Of a DNA stretch of 64,000 nucleotides, positions 41,970-54,197 are shown piece after piece; the first letter of the stretch is position 1; each line of letters opens with the position of its first letter. Made by a program: the position numbers and the translations under genes. Under the pieces are notes generated by a model. That model worked only from the letters and a program-made list of their open reading frames with translations. It was not told the DNA's origin and searched no databases. This stretch comes from Hyaloperonospora brassicae (taxonomy: Eukaryota > Oomycota > Peronosporomycetes > Peronosporales > Peronosporaceae). The stretch spans positions 124,001 to 188,000 of the forward strand of contig CANTFL010001486.1 in assembly GCA_947650285.1 (NCBI GenBank), given 5' to 3'.

Positions 41970-44064
41970 AAGGCCCCACTTATCTGGTAATTTTAACTCG
42001 ATAGCGAAATCATCCACCTGTCGCTTTTTGCGGAACAGCCCATGCCATCGATGAGCCAGCTTCTTCTTCAGACCAGGCTATACTTTCTTCATGAACAGCC
42101 ATACTTGATCCTCTTCGTCGAACCTGGTCTTGAATGGCGCATCTCTTTCTTCATCTTGTTGACTTGCTTCTTGAGTATAATGGATGGTTTTGTTCGTGGG
42201 GTGGTGCGTAATCCCGCCAGGTTTTGACCCCATATAATGGTCTTTAGCTTGTCGAGCTTTTGCACCCACTTGGTATTCCCTCGCAAGCCAAAGTGGTATT
42301 TCTCGTTGTCGATTGGGCTCACGGAGCTACATGACCGGGTCATATGAGTTTATTGCTTTAATTGTTCCGGCTGGCGTTCGCCGGATCGACTCGGTAATGG
42401 CCGATAGTGTAGATTGCGCGTCCCAACCATGAACTAGGTAGAAGCAAGTCTGCTTTCTTGTAGTCTCTGGAGTTATTGATCGCGTGTACCAATCGCTTGG
42501 CAATGTCGTCCCAGTCTGCTTGAAGAGGGACTTTCACATACACTCGCACTGTCTATTCCATCGTCTTCGGGCTGTGTTCTTGCTGTCCGATTGCTTGTGG
42601 GGTGTAACTTAACATAGCTCGTGATTTAGACCCTATCGTCTCGGCGAAAGTTTTAAATACTTCACTCATAGATCTCGGGTCTCTATCATGCCGAATCAAG
42701 CTGGGAGCTCTAAAAAGACGGAAGGTGTTCTCTTCGAATGCTTTCGCAACGTATAATGCCCCTGTTCCACCCATGGATTTTGCAATTGCGAATCCCGTAA
42801 AGTGATCTTGGAATAGTAGCATCGCCGTGTTTCCCCGTCGAGTCACTGGTAAAAGGAATAACAAAATACATTGTACAAAATTCATTAATGCGACCTAAAA
42901 AGGCCGGTCGAATATGACTTTACCCGGCGATTTTCCAGTAAAGCGGGGCGTGCTCTTGCTGGTACTGCAATATTCACATGCTTGCATATGCTTCGTCACG
43001 TGGACATTGATACCGGTCTGGTGACAGTCGGACTTTACATGATGAAATTTTCGGACGATTCTTTGGTGTTCGCCTTCTACAAAGTCATGGCAATTTAGCA
43101 AAACCTCATCGGTCAGAGATGTTGGAACTACCAATCGTAACTTCAGACCTTCGTCCAGCAACTACCTCGACTCGCGACGCCGGTCTAGGGAGTAGAATTT
43201 ATCATCCTTGCCCAGAACTAAAAACGGTTCACCATTTATCCTGCGTAGTTGACTCGTAAATTAATCAGCTTGTCGAACTTGCCTCTAAGAAACTTTTTGA
43301 GTGTCAACCACTTCTCTTCCTCATCGTGAGCTTTCGAGATCCTTTCTCTGCGTTCGGCCTGTACAACTAGCGGATCGATGGCGTCAAAACTCGGTAAGTC
43401 TCGTCGCTTAGTCGATTTTGTCGGGTGCTTAAATATTCTTCGAGACTCATATCGTCAAGTGGGGTCTTCTGCCATTTATTCCGCATGTATGCTCCCTCGA
43501 ACAACTCGGACGTTTGGTCTTCTTGTACTGGTAGTTTCTCGCGCAGCTTGGTGTGTTAAGTTGTTCTCGGGATGGTTGGTCTGCCATTCGGACTCGTCGG
43601 GTCCCTAGTCCGCGCAATTGTATCTATCGTTAGTATTTCTTCCTCATCTTTAGACGATAAAATCTCAACAAAAATCCTTTATGTATGCAATTGAGCTTAT
43701 GCAGCTCATTCAGTTACCTCTATTTAGCTTCCAACGATTCGGTGGCCAGCGTACTGCTACCGCGTCGTAGCACCGTATTATGTTCAGATACCGGACAGAT
43801 TTGAGCTGGGCGACTAACTATTTGTGACGTGCTAGCATCACCTGAGTCAAGTTTTTCCTGCATGCAATCACCCCCATGGAGTGCTAGATTTCAAGCCTGG
43901 AGTCACCCACTATAACCAAGTTAGAAACTTTATGTTCCGAAGATACTTGCGCCCTGTATTTCATTCCTGATTATTATGCCAGATTACTGTCGTTGCCGAC
44001 AGGTAAGCACTCGCAGCGATCACAATGGTCTATTTCGGCAAATACCACAGTCTCCACGACAAAC
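41970..44064 (-). mobile_element. Second minus-strand gypsy fragment (RNase H end, linker, integrase)
   Basis: In minus-strand order: end of RNase H region (44,064-43,600, matching 34.6-34.8 kb at DNA level around GGTAAGCACTCGCAGC), linker near 43,380-43,260 (AHDEEEKWLTLKKFLRGKFD), integrase zinc domain 43,161-42,895 (LLNCHDFVEGEHQRIVRKFH, MQACEYCSTSKSTPRF), catalytic core 42,885-42,553 (MLLFQDHFTGFAIAKSMGG, LIRHDRDPRSMSEVFKTFAE), QADWDDIAKRLVHAINNSRD at 42,530-42,460, and C-terminal segment 42,343-41,970 (DEEDQVWLFMKKV, DDFAIELKLPDKWG). Broken in every domain. The 5' part is missing, cut at the junction with the inverted gag copy at 44,065. Confidence 0.7.
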
Positions 44065-44750
44065 GGACTCATGCCCCGTTGGAGAAGATTGCCAAGTTTA
44101 AGGGAAGACGATACGGGCCCGACGGAGCTCTCGAATGGATCAAGGCGTTCACTTACGAGATGAAAGGAACGTGCAAACCCCATAACGACTGGTGTGAACC
44201 ATTTTCGTTGAGTCTGGGGAAGGCGGACAAGAGTTAGTACCGACAGTTGTCGAAGAAAACGCATATGGACATGGAAGTTGCTAAGCAAGGCGATTTTTTG
44301 AAGTACTACTGCTCACAGTACGATCAGTCGGCAAGATCCAGAACAACTCGTCGAAACGTCACGAATCCAAACATGTGTGCGACTTCCTCCTCCGCCTTAA
44401 TGGATCTCTACGAGCTGCACAGATAATATGAGGAGAGTAGATCCGATTCTGAAGAACTCGTGGAGCACTTCTTGCTCAATTGTGTAGACGATGACTCGAT
44501 GGATTTCGTCTGTCCGCAACGACTGGGTGCTATACATCGAGTTATCCAGATCCTCAGTCATCGACTGCTAGTGGAAAAGCACAAGAAGCAGCGGGGTCGA
44601 ATGATAAACAGTCGACTGTCCGATCCTCACAGATACGAGTCCCGAATCAATCACCTCAGGGAAAATCAGAATGATAGTACTTATCGGTTAGATAGTCAAC
44701 GTGATAACAGGATCAATAATGCCAATTTAATCACCAGGATTAAGAAATAA
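44065..44750 (+). pseudogene. gag: Inverted partial copy of the gypsy gag
   Basis: 44,065-44,658 is the near-identical reverse complement of 39,140-39,729: the same APLEKIAKFKGRRYGPDGAL and the same MEHFLLNCVDDDSMDFVCPQ, in the plus orientation. After RYESRINH the two copies diverge, and a new ending runs to 44,750. It is joined head on to the minus-strand RNase H fragment. The source of the copy is the gag at 38.5-40.8 kb or a sister element. Confidence 0.75.
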
Positions 44751-45220
44751 TGATCGTGACAATTTCGGCTGCATGGGCCGAGCAAACACGAAAGCTTGGA
44801 TGAAACGAATGATTTTTGTCTTGTTCTAGAATATATCAAGTGTTTTGATCACTAGATGAGCGGCTGAAGTGTCCTGATGCTGAATTACAAATGTTATGCG
44901 CACATCCCAGTCGACAAACTGCCGCCGCAAAGCAATTCCATATTTTTAGACCTTCCCGCAAACACGACTTAAAATGTAGCCGTGTGGTGCCGGCATAATT
45001 CGTAATTTGTAGGCACATTACATACGTCGAGTTAATGAGAAGCTTGTTGATGCAATCGAAGCCGATATAAGCATATCATAAACTACAAACACCCTAGAAG
45101 TAATTCAGTTGGTGGCTGATACATGAACATATATTGTCGAACCCCAGAAAATACAAACTACTTTGCGCACTGTTTCATTCGCACAACAGCTGTCGATGCA
45201 CTACAAATTACATAAGGACG
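44751..45220. other. Unassigned AT-rich sequence
   Basis: No frame or repeat that I can identify. Confidence 0.3.
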
Positions 45221-45370
45221 ATGCAGCTCAATGCAGACGTCAATGTCGAGCTGATGAAATCGGGCACCAGTAACACTGCGATACCCTTTATATATTCTAT
45301 ACCTTCTAAATTACCCTGGTTTAAACATATCACATTATTATCGACGGAGGATGAATTTGTCGCCCATATC
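45221..45370 (+). pseudogene. Copia-type RNase H remnant
   Basis: Within a plus-strand frame the order is LNADVNVELMKSGTSN, PFIYSIPSKLPWF and ITLLSTEDEFVA, then KDKLW. This follows the Copia RNase H pattern (DADWA...STSG...W.S...LSSTEAEF.A...E.LW) in order and spacing. The flanking frame (45,134-45,472) adds nothing, and no LTR could be identified with confidence. Confidence 0.45.
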
Positions 45371-46391
45371 TTTTTTCTGAAGAGAAGCAAGGACAAGCTG
45401 TGGAAGACGAATCGAACTATGACTGCAGAGAGTAGGCTTCAGTCTGGCTATGTGAGGCAGAGGCCTCTTTGAAGTTATCGGATCTCTGTTAGACGTTGAT
45501 GTATGCACTTGCTCAAGGGATGTGGAAAGTAAAAGTGTATTATATTTGGTGTCGATTTCGCCGTCAGCTAGCCTTTCCATATGCACGGATGATTGACCAA
45601 GTCAAGTTGCACCTGGTATACATCCAGCGTGTACACAACCATATTTTGATCCCGGTTCCATATGACGTCCGTATATCGCTCTCCAAACATCATGGACCGC
45701 CTGGTGGTGCGACACGACGCTCGTCTTCTCCCGTACCATATGTCATTTTGTCGCATACTTGTCCTACCAGTCACCTCGCTAACCAATCAGATGAGGTGGT
45801 CAACAACTCGAAACAGGTATTGCAGTCGCAACCTCACCTTAAACATCGTGTCCGAACAATGTGTTCTAACATTATCTTCACGTTCCAGCAAGCTGGCGAC
45901 CAATCAAAGCATCTGAGAATGGTCCGAAAGTTGCGGAATGCATTGAAAAAGCCGATAATAAAAAGATAAGTTTAGAGTTTCGAATTAGTTTTTTCCGCAT
46001 GTAACCTCCTCTTTATAATAAATATTACCTGCTGAAATACTGGGGCCCGTTAACATATTATCATTAATTGAAGAAGAGAGTTTAATCAGCTAACCTATCT
46101 TATCAACGTCAGGCCTGACTGGTATTTGAAATACTAGGAATCTTATCTTAAAAGGGATCAACTGTATTGTTTTGCGTCTGGTCATCTCAAGACCGCAGTA
46201 TCACCACTTAGTATCTCGTACTACCGCCTCACTGAAAGACCTGAACTCTTATTCGTGTATTCAACATCTTCTAAAGGTTATTTGTGGCACGAACTCCTTC
46301 GTCGTCCGTGATCTTCTGTTTTACTTGACATTTCGCGGCCCGTAAACTGTAACGGGTCACACGATGCTTGCAAAGTGAGTGAGTGAGAAAG
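45371..46391. other. Unassigned; possible Copia 3' end
   Basis: A 157-aa plus-strand frame (45,496-45,969) has no recognisable domain. A TGACTGGTATTTG word near 46,112 could start an LTR, but no partner is present. A GAGT-rich simple repeat (46,376-46,395) abuts the 3' end of LINE 2. Confidence 0.3.
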
Positions 46392-46746
46392 TGAGGTATA
46401 TTTAGGTACGCGTACGACAATCTATATCCTTTCACTCGACAACAAGGATACCGTAGACTGATACTTTATATACTAGGTAGCACTAGGTCTCGGACAGCAG
46501 AACGCCTGCGCGCAGCCTCCTGGCGCGAGAGAATCATGTTCCTCGGTGGTAGTATAGGGCCCTGTATGACGTCTTCGTCGGTTTGAGAGGTCTCCGACTA
46601 ATAATTGACATCAGAATCAAGGAAGGTCGTGGCCTCCTGGACTAGACGGGGTTAGAAGAAGCGTGCGCTTGAACCGAAGTTCCTGTGTCCATTGCGATAT
46701 TTGCCAGTCGATCCGCCATTTTGTTGTAAGTGCGATAATGATATCT

Positions 46747-47212
46747 TCAGCTGGAGACAGTGATATTGTTAGCGACGGCGCTTGCTTCGGTATATAACTG
46801 AACCAAGCGCAGCTGGCGCGGAGGTTTTTGTGCTCGGAGGTGCGAAAGCACAAGCGCACTTTCCCCAACAACATGCAGGGGTAAGTAGTCGCTGGCATTT
46901 GCTTGCCGAAGACCGCGTATGATCCCCCAATATTCAGCATGAATTGTTAGTAGTATCGGCAGAGACATAATCCACGCTCGATACCCACAAAGCGCATGCG
47001 GTGTGCGTCGGAACGTGGAGTCGGACAATTACAGATCCAGCTCTGCCTGCACCTGAATTTTCGCGGGACCCTCCATCGAAAAAGAGGAGGTATAGCGCTC
47101 CTAGGCACCGTTCGATAGAGCGCACGTGCAACAAAGGAGGTTCGTCATAGCAGAGGAGGGTATCATCCAAGGCTGATCGTACCTGCGCAACTAGACGCCC
47201 GTCCTCCCCCAT
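46747..47212 (-). pseudogene. LINE 2 RNase H
   Basis: 47,212-46,934: ALYLLFFDGGSRENSGAGRA, with the first Asp kept but GNPGPGG changed to ENSGAGR. 47,028-46,747, another frame: NHAEYWGIIRGLRQANASD-like Glu block and LHVVGESALVLSHLRAQKPP, where the third catalytic Asp (GDS in LINE 1) is Glu. Inactive. Confidence 0.75.
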
Positions 47213-48849
47213 ATCGGGCTGATAGGTTGATCATCGGATCCTTTAAACCGACCGGCGAAAGATAGTCTTGGCCCTAGCTGTGTAAAGGTTCTGGGATAGA
47301 GACGGGTCTTTCATGCGGCGGAGGCGCTCGAACCAGATTGCATGAAGTGTCGTCGATACGACGCAACTCCACATCTCTCGAGCCGCTGGGAACACCGCAG
47401 CCTTCGATTTTAAGCAAAACGCCTGTGTTCAGAGATTTCTTGACAACGAATCCCCGGTAGGTCCAGCAGAACACACCCAGACATGGAAGTCATCCTCGTG
47501 GAAAGTACCAAGCCGTCGCCACCGATCAAGGAGGTATTCCCAATTTTGGCGCGCGCTAGGGCAAGCCCAAAAGATATGGCTTGCTAGAGCTAGACCAGAA
47601 TTTTTACACCCAGGGACGGGGCACGACAGATCTTGCTTCGCCCAATTCTAGAGCGGGAAACTGATACTCTTCAGTCGATATAGCTTCTGGGCGTTGGTCG
47701 GAAAGGAAGCACTAATTCGTCTGATATTTCGCCACGTGATTAATGGTGAACCTTCCGATATCACGTGAAAGTCCGCCTTTGCAACCCGTTCCTCTAGAAG
47801 TCTATTTCCTTCCATATAGCGACGCTGGGAGATAAGCTGTTTGATTTTCCGTCGTTGTGGCCGCCATCGTCGACGACCGCCCCACAGGTAGATAACACGC
47901 GTGAGCATCGGATGCGCGTCAAAGTTGACAGGAGTCCCACTAGGTGATGAAGCGGCGTTATCGCACGCCGCCATCGACGAGACTGGTTGCATCCCACTTA
48001 CCATGCCGGTATCAAAATGCTGGATAGAAGTACCGTCACTAGTGCGAAGTCAGTCATGAAAGTGGTGGACCTTCGTTAAATACCAAATTAGAACTCAGGT
48101 GCCAGCGCGCGATAGACCAGATACGGAATTTAAAAAGAAGGACGAGGAAGAAGGACTTACAATGTAGTCTCCTTGCCCTAGACTGGGTCGCCATGTCTCG
48201 CTTGAGAGAGAACAAGACAATGCCAGTCTGCTGGGTCATCCAAGACATGGCCTCGCCAAGTTAATTTATACCCATCGCGAAGTCGGCTCCGTTCAATGTA
48301 CAAGCCTTACCCCGTCGATATCTCAGCCGTGAAATATCCGTGATCGAGGCGTAGATAAGCCATCGGTGATAGAATAGCCCCGACGCCGCAACTTCAGCAC
48401 GCATCCCGGCGCGCAGTCGATCATCAAGCACCCTCCGAACGTCAAGTGTGACACTACCGTCATAATTATAGGCGACTGCAGCGCGCGCATTAAACGAGAA
48501 TGCACTTCGACAGACCGCCCTGACCGCACCTTGGTGAGCTTTTCTAGCCGCCGAAATTCCAACAATATTGGACCCGGTTTGCCAAAGAGTCGCTCGATAT
48601 CGAGGATGCTTGTCTATCCGTCCAACAAGACGTTATTTACGCCGGACCTGACCCGCTTGTTACCCACAAGTAATCATCAATTAGTAAGTCCCTCGATGAA
48701 AAAGCAGCTGCTCCTTTTCCAAGTGCTTTTGCTGCCATAGTCATCAATTTCGTCCGAATACAAGGTACCGCTAGACCCCCCCCTTGGATTGGTAGAGAAG
48801 ATATCTCGGAAGGGGCCCACGGCTGGGACCGCTTGCCAGCACGGACGCC
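47213..48849 (-). pseudogene. LINE 2 region between RT and RNase H
   Basis: Minus-strand pieces matching LINE 1 27.0-28.2 kb: 48,004-47,648 (SSMAACDNAASSPSGTPVNF, then RRRWRPQRRKIKQLISQRR and ITWRNIRRISASFPTNAQKL), zinc-ribbon traces near 47,640-47,560, and 47,474-47,274. Order and spacing agree with LINE 1; stops and frameshifts are many. Confidence 0.65.
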
Positions 48850-50158
48850 CTATACAAAGTCAATGAAGAAGCTGTGCAGTATGGTAATCACGGCGGTTGG
48901 AGGCCAACAGTGCCGTGCTGAAAACGTGATTTTGGGATCAGTGATAGCACTGTCGAGCTGCGCCCGTTGTTTCACCGTGTGAGTCTTCTCTCGTACTAAG
49001 ACAAGTCGGCTCCAGAGAGACCGGATGCACTTATTCCAGTTATCGGCCACCGCAACCTGTTGTCTTACCATAAGACCAAGATATCTGTAAGTGTCGCTGG
49101 GGGCCTGCAGATTGAGACCACAGGTGCTTAAAATTTGCGCTGATCCGCGCGGGTCCAGCTCGATGACAATTTATTTCGCCCGGTTTGTCCAAAGACCGGA
49201 CACGTGAGCGAAATCATCTAGAATAGAAAATACCGGCGAAACTGAAGACTGATCGCGGAGTTAGACAGCAGTATCATCGGCATATCTAGAGATTGTGAAC
49301 TCAGTCTTCGGCCACCGGATGTGATAGGCACAACTCGAATGTCCTCCCGCGCTTGAAGCGCCCGATAGACACTATCGAGGGCGAAAAAAAGAGAAGGGGC
49401 GCAAATGGACAACCTTGCCGTATTCCACTAGAAACAGCATGTCGACTCGAGCGATATACATTGACGAGAAAACGGCACGTGGTGTCGCGGTGTAATGCCG
49501 CCACGACGGATACGAAGTGGGGTGACAACTCAATCCATGTCAACGCCGAGAGTAGATATGGACGTTGCAACGTGTCCTACGCCTTTGCAAAATCGAGAAT
49601 TAGAACAATTAATCCATGTAGATCGCTGGACAAGTTTGCAGCTTTGCGTACCGCCGGAAAAAAATGTCAAGCGCCGTATAGTTCGACCTCTTCGAAACAA
49701 AACAACTTGAGCCGGCAGTACGAGATGCGACAGCAATGTCCTCACCCGAAACGAAAGAATCTTGGTAAATAAATGTAGGTCGCTGTTGAGGAGAGCGATC
49801 GAACGATGATTAAGCAAAAGGCAGAGGCCTGAGATTTTTTCAAACAATGAATTTTTGAATCACCGAACGACGCCGGAAGCACGCTGTACGTCAGCCATCT
49901 GATATAAAGTGTCACGAAAATAGCACCGAGTGCGTTCGCGTAATCACGGTCAAAGGTGTTGTCGATTTCATCTGGTCCAGCGGCTTTACCACGTTTGAGC
50001 CTCTTCAAAGCCGCACTTACATCGTCGGAAGAAATTCCTGATTTCAAACTAGTCATCAACCCGGTCCGGAGCGGTGGCCCGGTAAAGGAACGCGGCGTTA
50101 GTTTTGGGACAGACAAAAGAATGAGTCGTAATACGCTTCTACCCGTCGGGCATTTCAT
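48850..50158 (-). pseudogene. LINE 2 reverse transcriptase
   Basis: Pieces in order: 50,158-49,742 (ALKRLKRGKAAGPDEIDNTF), 49,847-49,530 (NHRSIALLNSDLHLFTKILS), motif A ILDFAKA, stop, DTLQRPYLL near 49,590 (TAG replaces the Tyr codon but the catalytic Asp is present), 49,570-49,301 (CRFLVN, SGIRQGCPFAPLLF), YADD at 49,284-49,273, and 49,071-48,850 (NWNKCIRSLWSRLVLVREKT). Numerous frameshifts. Complements LINE 1, where motif A is mutated instead. Confidence 0.8.
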
Positions 50159-51620
50159 CAGCCAATTCCTGGGGCCGACTCGGCCCGGATGTCGCTTTTA
50201 CTCTCATAGACACGATGGTGTTGTCTTATATCTTTGTCGAAATACGGGTGTAAAAACGGCGGGAAGCCTCTCCAGGCGTTTACGTGTGCTGAACGAGAAG
50301 GCGTGTTTCTTGGTCTGTTGCCATAATCGTCGGTTCTCTGCCACATTACGTCGAAGTTCCGACAGAGTATTAGAATTGCTAGGCTGGTCGCAACGTTCAT
50401 GATCTCCTGAAGGTGAGGTATCAGGCGTACGCTTCACCAGGAGATCATTATTCAATCGGAAATATAGACGATGGAGTCGCTGCCTATAGCTTTTTGTCAG
50501 ACCTTGACGCGCGATTTTGGTTGTCTCCAAAAGAACTTTATGAAGGCGTATCTCCCAGTCGTCCCACCAGTCGGCCAAGTTCCGGGCTGTGGTATAGTCC
50601 AACGTCGGAGCAGCAATAATCGCGTCAGCTTGTAGCTGGGCCAGCGCAACAGTCGCAGAGATGTCTTCGTCCGCGGCTGCATGTGCTCAACTCGGAACAG
50701 GAAACACGCGCCTCGGTTTACGGACACGGACCACATGACGGGGCACGCCGATCCTGATGCTGATGCCGTTGTGGTCGGCGTCAGTACCAGGTACCGACAT
50801 AGCAGCGTCTCGAATCCAATCAGCATGCCGAGAACTCACATACCACCTATCCAGTCGTGAACTTGCCGAAACACGCCCGGCAGCGTGTAGAAATGATTTT
50901 GAGCCGCCGCCTAAAATGCCGGTACAGCTATCTCTTCTTCAACGATCTCCATGTCACCATCATGAATATCACTGAGCTGCGCTCGACCGAGAAGTCGTCG
51001 CAACGACAAAAAATCGTGAAGTTTGGGAGGCGATATATAGGAAGGTCCACTTGTGGCTCTAAAGAACAGTTGAAGTACCCTCCCACGAGTATGGGTCCGT
51101 CGTAGTCCTGTAGAAGAAGTAGAAGGCTCTCGAACATCGACTTCCGTTCAGTCTTGACATCAGATGCATACACGTTGACAACAGGAACCGTTTATCCCAG
51201 GAGCGTAACCTAAACAGCCATCCAGTGCGGCGTCCAATGCGTTGCAGACCACGGAACCATTTCCGTGACCGATGAGTAGGGGTTTAATAACATCGCCACT
51301 CCACCTCTAGCGTTCTCTGACTTGGTCCACAATGAGCGTCCGCGCTGGTGGACAAAGCCCCAGGAGGAGGAGTAAAGATTTTCTATAGTAATCGAATCAC
51401 CAATAGTGACTCGCGTTTCCTGTAGAAGAACAAAATCGATGGTTCCCCTGGATCCGCTTTGTCGGAAGCGACTAAACCAAGATGAGCAGTGGTCCGGATG
51501 CTTAGAAACCCCCGCGATATTCTGCGAATGGAGACCGATGCTGCTGTTGCGCGGCTGACGGAACTCTTTTTACAGAAGTCGGAGACGACGGTCGGGCATG
51601 CATCGAAGTGGCGCACTCCT
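50159..51620 (-). pseudogene. LINE 2 endonuclease and linker
   Basis: 51,620-51,200: remains of the APE N-terminus (LQETRVTIGDSITIENLYSS, GGVAMLLNPYSS). 51,173-50,928: VNVYASDVKTERKSMFESLL, then DYDGPILVGGYFNCSLEPQV, where the usual GGDFN has Tyr for the catalytic Asp (about 51,077). 50,826-50,497: the S..DRWYVS/DHN region, shifted in frame. 50,602-50,204: linker TARNLADWWDDWEIRLHKVL, LTKSYRQRLHRLYFRLNNDL, as in LINE 1. Confidence 0.75.
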
Positions 51621-54197
51621 TAGCTCATCCGAGACGTCTTCAGTACTGCGTTTCCAGCAGCTGACCATCGCGAGCGATATGGTCAAGCTCCGATTGCTAC
51701 TTGGCAGATTTGCAGAGATTTCCGACGACCGCCGCGCGCACCTCTGTGGAGAGGTGGTAGAGCACAGCCTTCTTTTGCGGCATTACTACGTCCGTATCAA
51801 GCTTAACGGGTGCGAGTTGTAGTAGCAAAATGCAAAGAGCATTGAAAATTCTCCAAATGATCCAGGTCACCAAGCGGTTCGACGACGGTCGCGCAAAACA
51901 AATCAGGCTGGAGTTTGCTAAATCGTTTCCACCGTTTTATATTGTCTGTCGTTCTTTATCGTATTTAACCGGTTTGGCCATCTGCCGTGGCGGCCCCAAA
52001 TCGTGGACAGATCGCAAAGTTTTGCATCGGCGTGTGTGGTATGGAGCCGGATCACAGCCAGTTGAAATTTACTTTTGATGGCATGTCCGAAGGAACGCAG
52101 AGTTTCCCCCGGCATCGAGGCAAGATAAGCAATTGAATAAGGAAGACCAGATACTAGTCTCGCTAAGTCCAGGGCACACGTGTTTATCCACTTCACTTGT
52201 CCATTTGGTCCAACTGGCATGGTAGCCGGTAGTTTTGCAGAAGCTTAGTGCTAGTTTACCCATTTGCGAATCGCAGCCATGTTCGCTCAAAGGTGTTTCA
52301 TGCTCTCCATCTCAGCAGCAGACACCACCGCAGGAGATGCGGTGTCTGGGAATTTGCGCACCCTGGTTGCGCGTGAAGTCTGGTCGTGAGTATCTGGAGC
52401 GCAAACGTAGGCCATCGAAACCCGGACCGCTACCGCCGAACATAGGTCGTCCATACTAGCGTCAGGTCGGTTTGGCGAGCCAGAAGGACCCGTTTGCGGG
52501 GTCTTCAAGTACTCTAGACGAGGCTTTGATCTCTTCCTCGATTGATTTAGCCAGGTTCGCTGGAATAGGTACACTAGCGGCACCGAAAAGCGGAGTTACA
52601 GCCTCTTCATCCAGATCATGGAGGCACATGGTGTCACCAAACGCAACCGTGCTCTCCTCCATCGAAACATCGTAATCCTGTGACTGCAGCCCTTTCAACT
52701 CTTGGGGGCGCGTCGGTGGCAGATCAGACGTCCCCGGTGGATGGCGATCCGCCGCGAAGGGCACCGGGCGAGGTGGTGGTTCTCGCGGCCCACCTGTGAT
52801 ATCCCGTTTGCGGCGAAGGTAAGAGGCCAGCAAACGTTGGATCATGGACCGACACAACTCTCTGCATCTTTCCGCCAGTGCAGCAGGCAACTCTTAAGGT
52901 GGCGTATCCTCTCGCAGAACCTTGACTTCAATCACGAGCTTCTGGTTTGGTGTCATCCTTGCCGATCGGCGGGTCAGAGTTTTTTATAATTTTGCTGCGG
53001 TGGTTGCATCCGTGTTCTATCGGTTTTCCACCGCCTTCTCGCGGCACGGTATTTGTACTCCAACCGCCGTAGATCTCCATCGTCGTCGTCGAGGGAGGGA
53101 GGGCCCCCAGTACCCTGGGTGTCAGTGGCATTACCTTTTCTTGTGCTTGAGCATGAGTCTCAAAGTAGCATAAATTTTTTGTGTCAGCCTCGCGCTGCTT
53201 CTCTTCGGCTGCAAAATTAAGTTCATCAGCGTCTTTTTGTGCGGGCCCTACTTGTAATCGAGCGAATTCAAGCACCGTATCATTCACTGCCTTCGTAAGA
53301 AGAGACGAGCCGGTACCCGGGGCAGGAGGTGGAACTGCGGCAGCAACTGCAGTATCTCCACGCAGTAATTGGTCCAGTTCCCGAATCGCCTGTGTCCTCT
53401 GAGTGATCGCCTTGATGGGGGCAGAGGGCATAGGCGTCAATTGGGCAATTTTCGAGATTCCCCTGGGCCGACCCGTGGCCTTAGCCGGCTTAGGTGGGTT
53501 CTTGTTTGCTGAGACCGTGGTCGCAGATATTTACTGGGACACAGATGTCGACGTCGGGAGAAGCGACTTTCGTGAATCGTCAATCGTGGTGGACTAAAAA
53601 CGCTTGGGTGGTGGCACTGGAGGTCCCGCTGCTGTGGTGGAATTCGCCACCGAGGTCGCACATCCCCCTTTTTCTTGTTGGCATAAGGGTCAAAAGACTC
53701 GGTCGTCGACATTCCACTGACGCGAGTAGCGCCGCCACGAGGGGCCTAGACTATCTCGATCGGGGACGAGGTGTTATCGCCCGAGTGAGCAGCACGAGGA
53801 GGTACCTGCGATACTGTACTCAACAGGGAGCCTTGTCGCCATCCACTTTATACTTCGCCGTGGTCTCCACCAGAGACTCCGCCAGTCCAGAGACATGCTG
53901 CATGCGACCGGCAACGTCCAAGTGGTTGAAAGTCAAACTACTGACGTGAGGCGGAGCAATTGGAGCACCGATGAGCTCGCGGTGATGCTGAACGTGAAAC
54001 GCGACTTAGCGCCCGACGCACTTGGAACTCGGATGATAAGGCGAGTAGCAGGTGAAACAGGGAACGCGTTGGAAGTGCCGAACAAGGTGAAGGAAGATCT
54101 CCGCGTTGGATGTAGCGATGTGCGCAAACAGCTTGAGTTGTTCGGGACATGACACCGTGTCGAAAGTTGCCACAGAAAAATTCGAATTATACACTTC
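51621..54197 (-). pseudogene. LINE 2 ORF1, C-terminal two thirds
   Basis: 54,194-54,006: FSVATFDTVSCPEQLKLFAH, then CFTCYSPYHPSSKC, the CCHC knuckle shared with LINE 1. Downstream pieces at 53,712-53,437, 53,440-52,928 (RELDQLLRGDTAVAAAVPPP) and 52,890-52,462 (DYDVSMEESTVAFGDTMCLH) form the Pro/Ser-rich tail. 52,462-51,621 separates ORF1 from the endonuclease, with only weak frames (52,220-51,918). The 5' part of ORF1 lies beyond the LTR element at 62.9 kb. Confidence 0.7.

Larger units (their letters stand above)
46392..54197 (-). mobile_element. LINE retrotransposon copy 2, main part (minus strand)
   Basis: Same family as LINE 1. Its 3' end is at 46,392 (minus-strand TACCTAAATATACCTCA, the end word of LINE 1 too). 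Upstream on the minus strand lie RNase H, zinc region, RT, endonuclease and ORF1 in normal co-linear order. ORF1 is interrupted at 54,197 by an LTR element and resumes at 62,939. All frames are broken, more heavily than in LINE 1. Confidence 0.85.

Noticed and set aside
45496..45969. 157-codon plus-strand frame after the Copia-like RNase H
   Set aside because: No motif could be matched and an opposing frame overlaps it. It may be chance in AT-rich DNA.
46370..46400. GAGT simple repeat as a telomere- or satellite-like feature
   Set aside because: Only about five units, abutting the LINE 2 3' end; more likely target-site sequence or the LINE tail.
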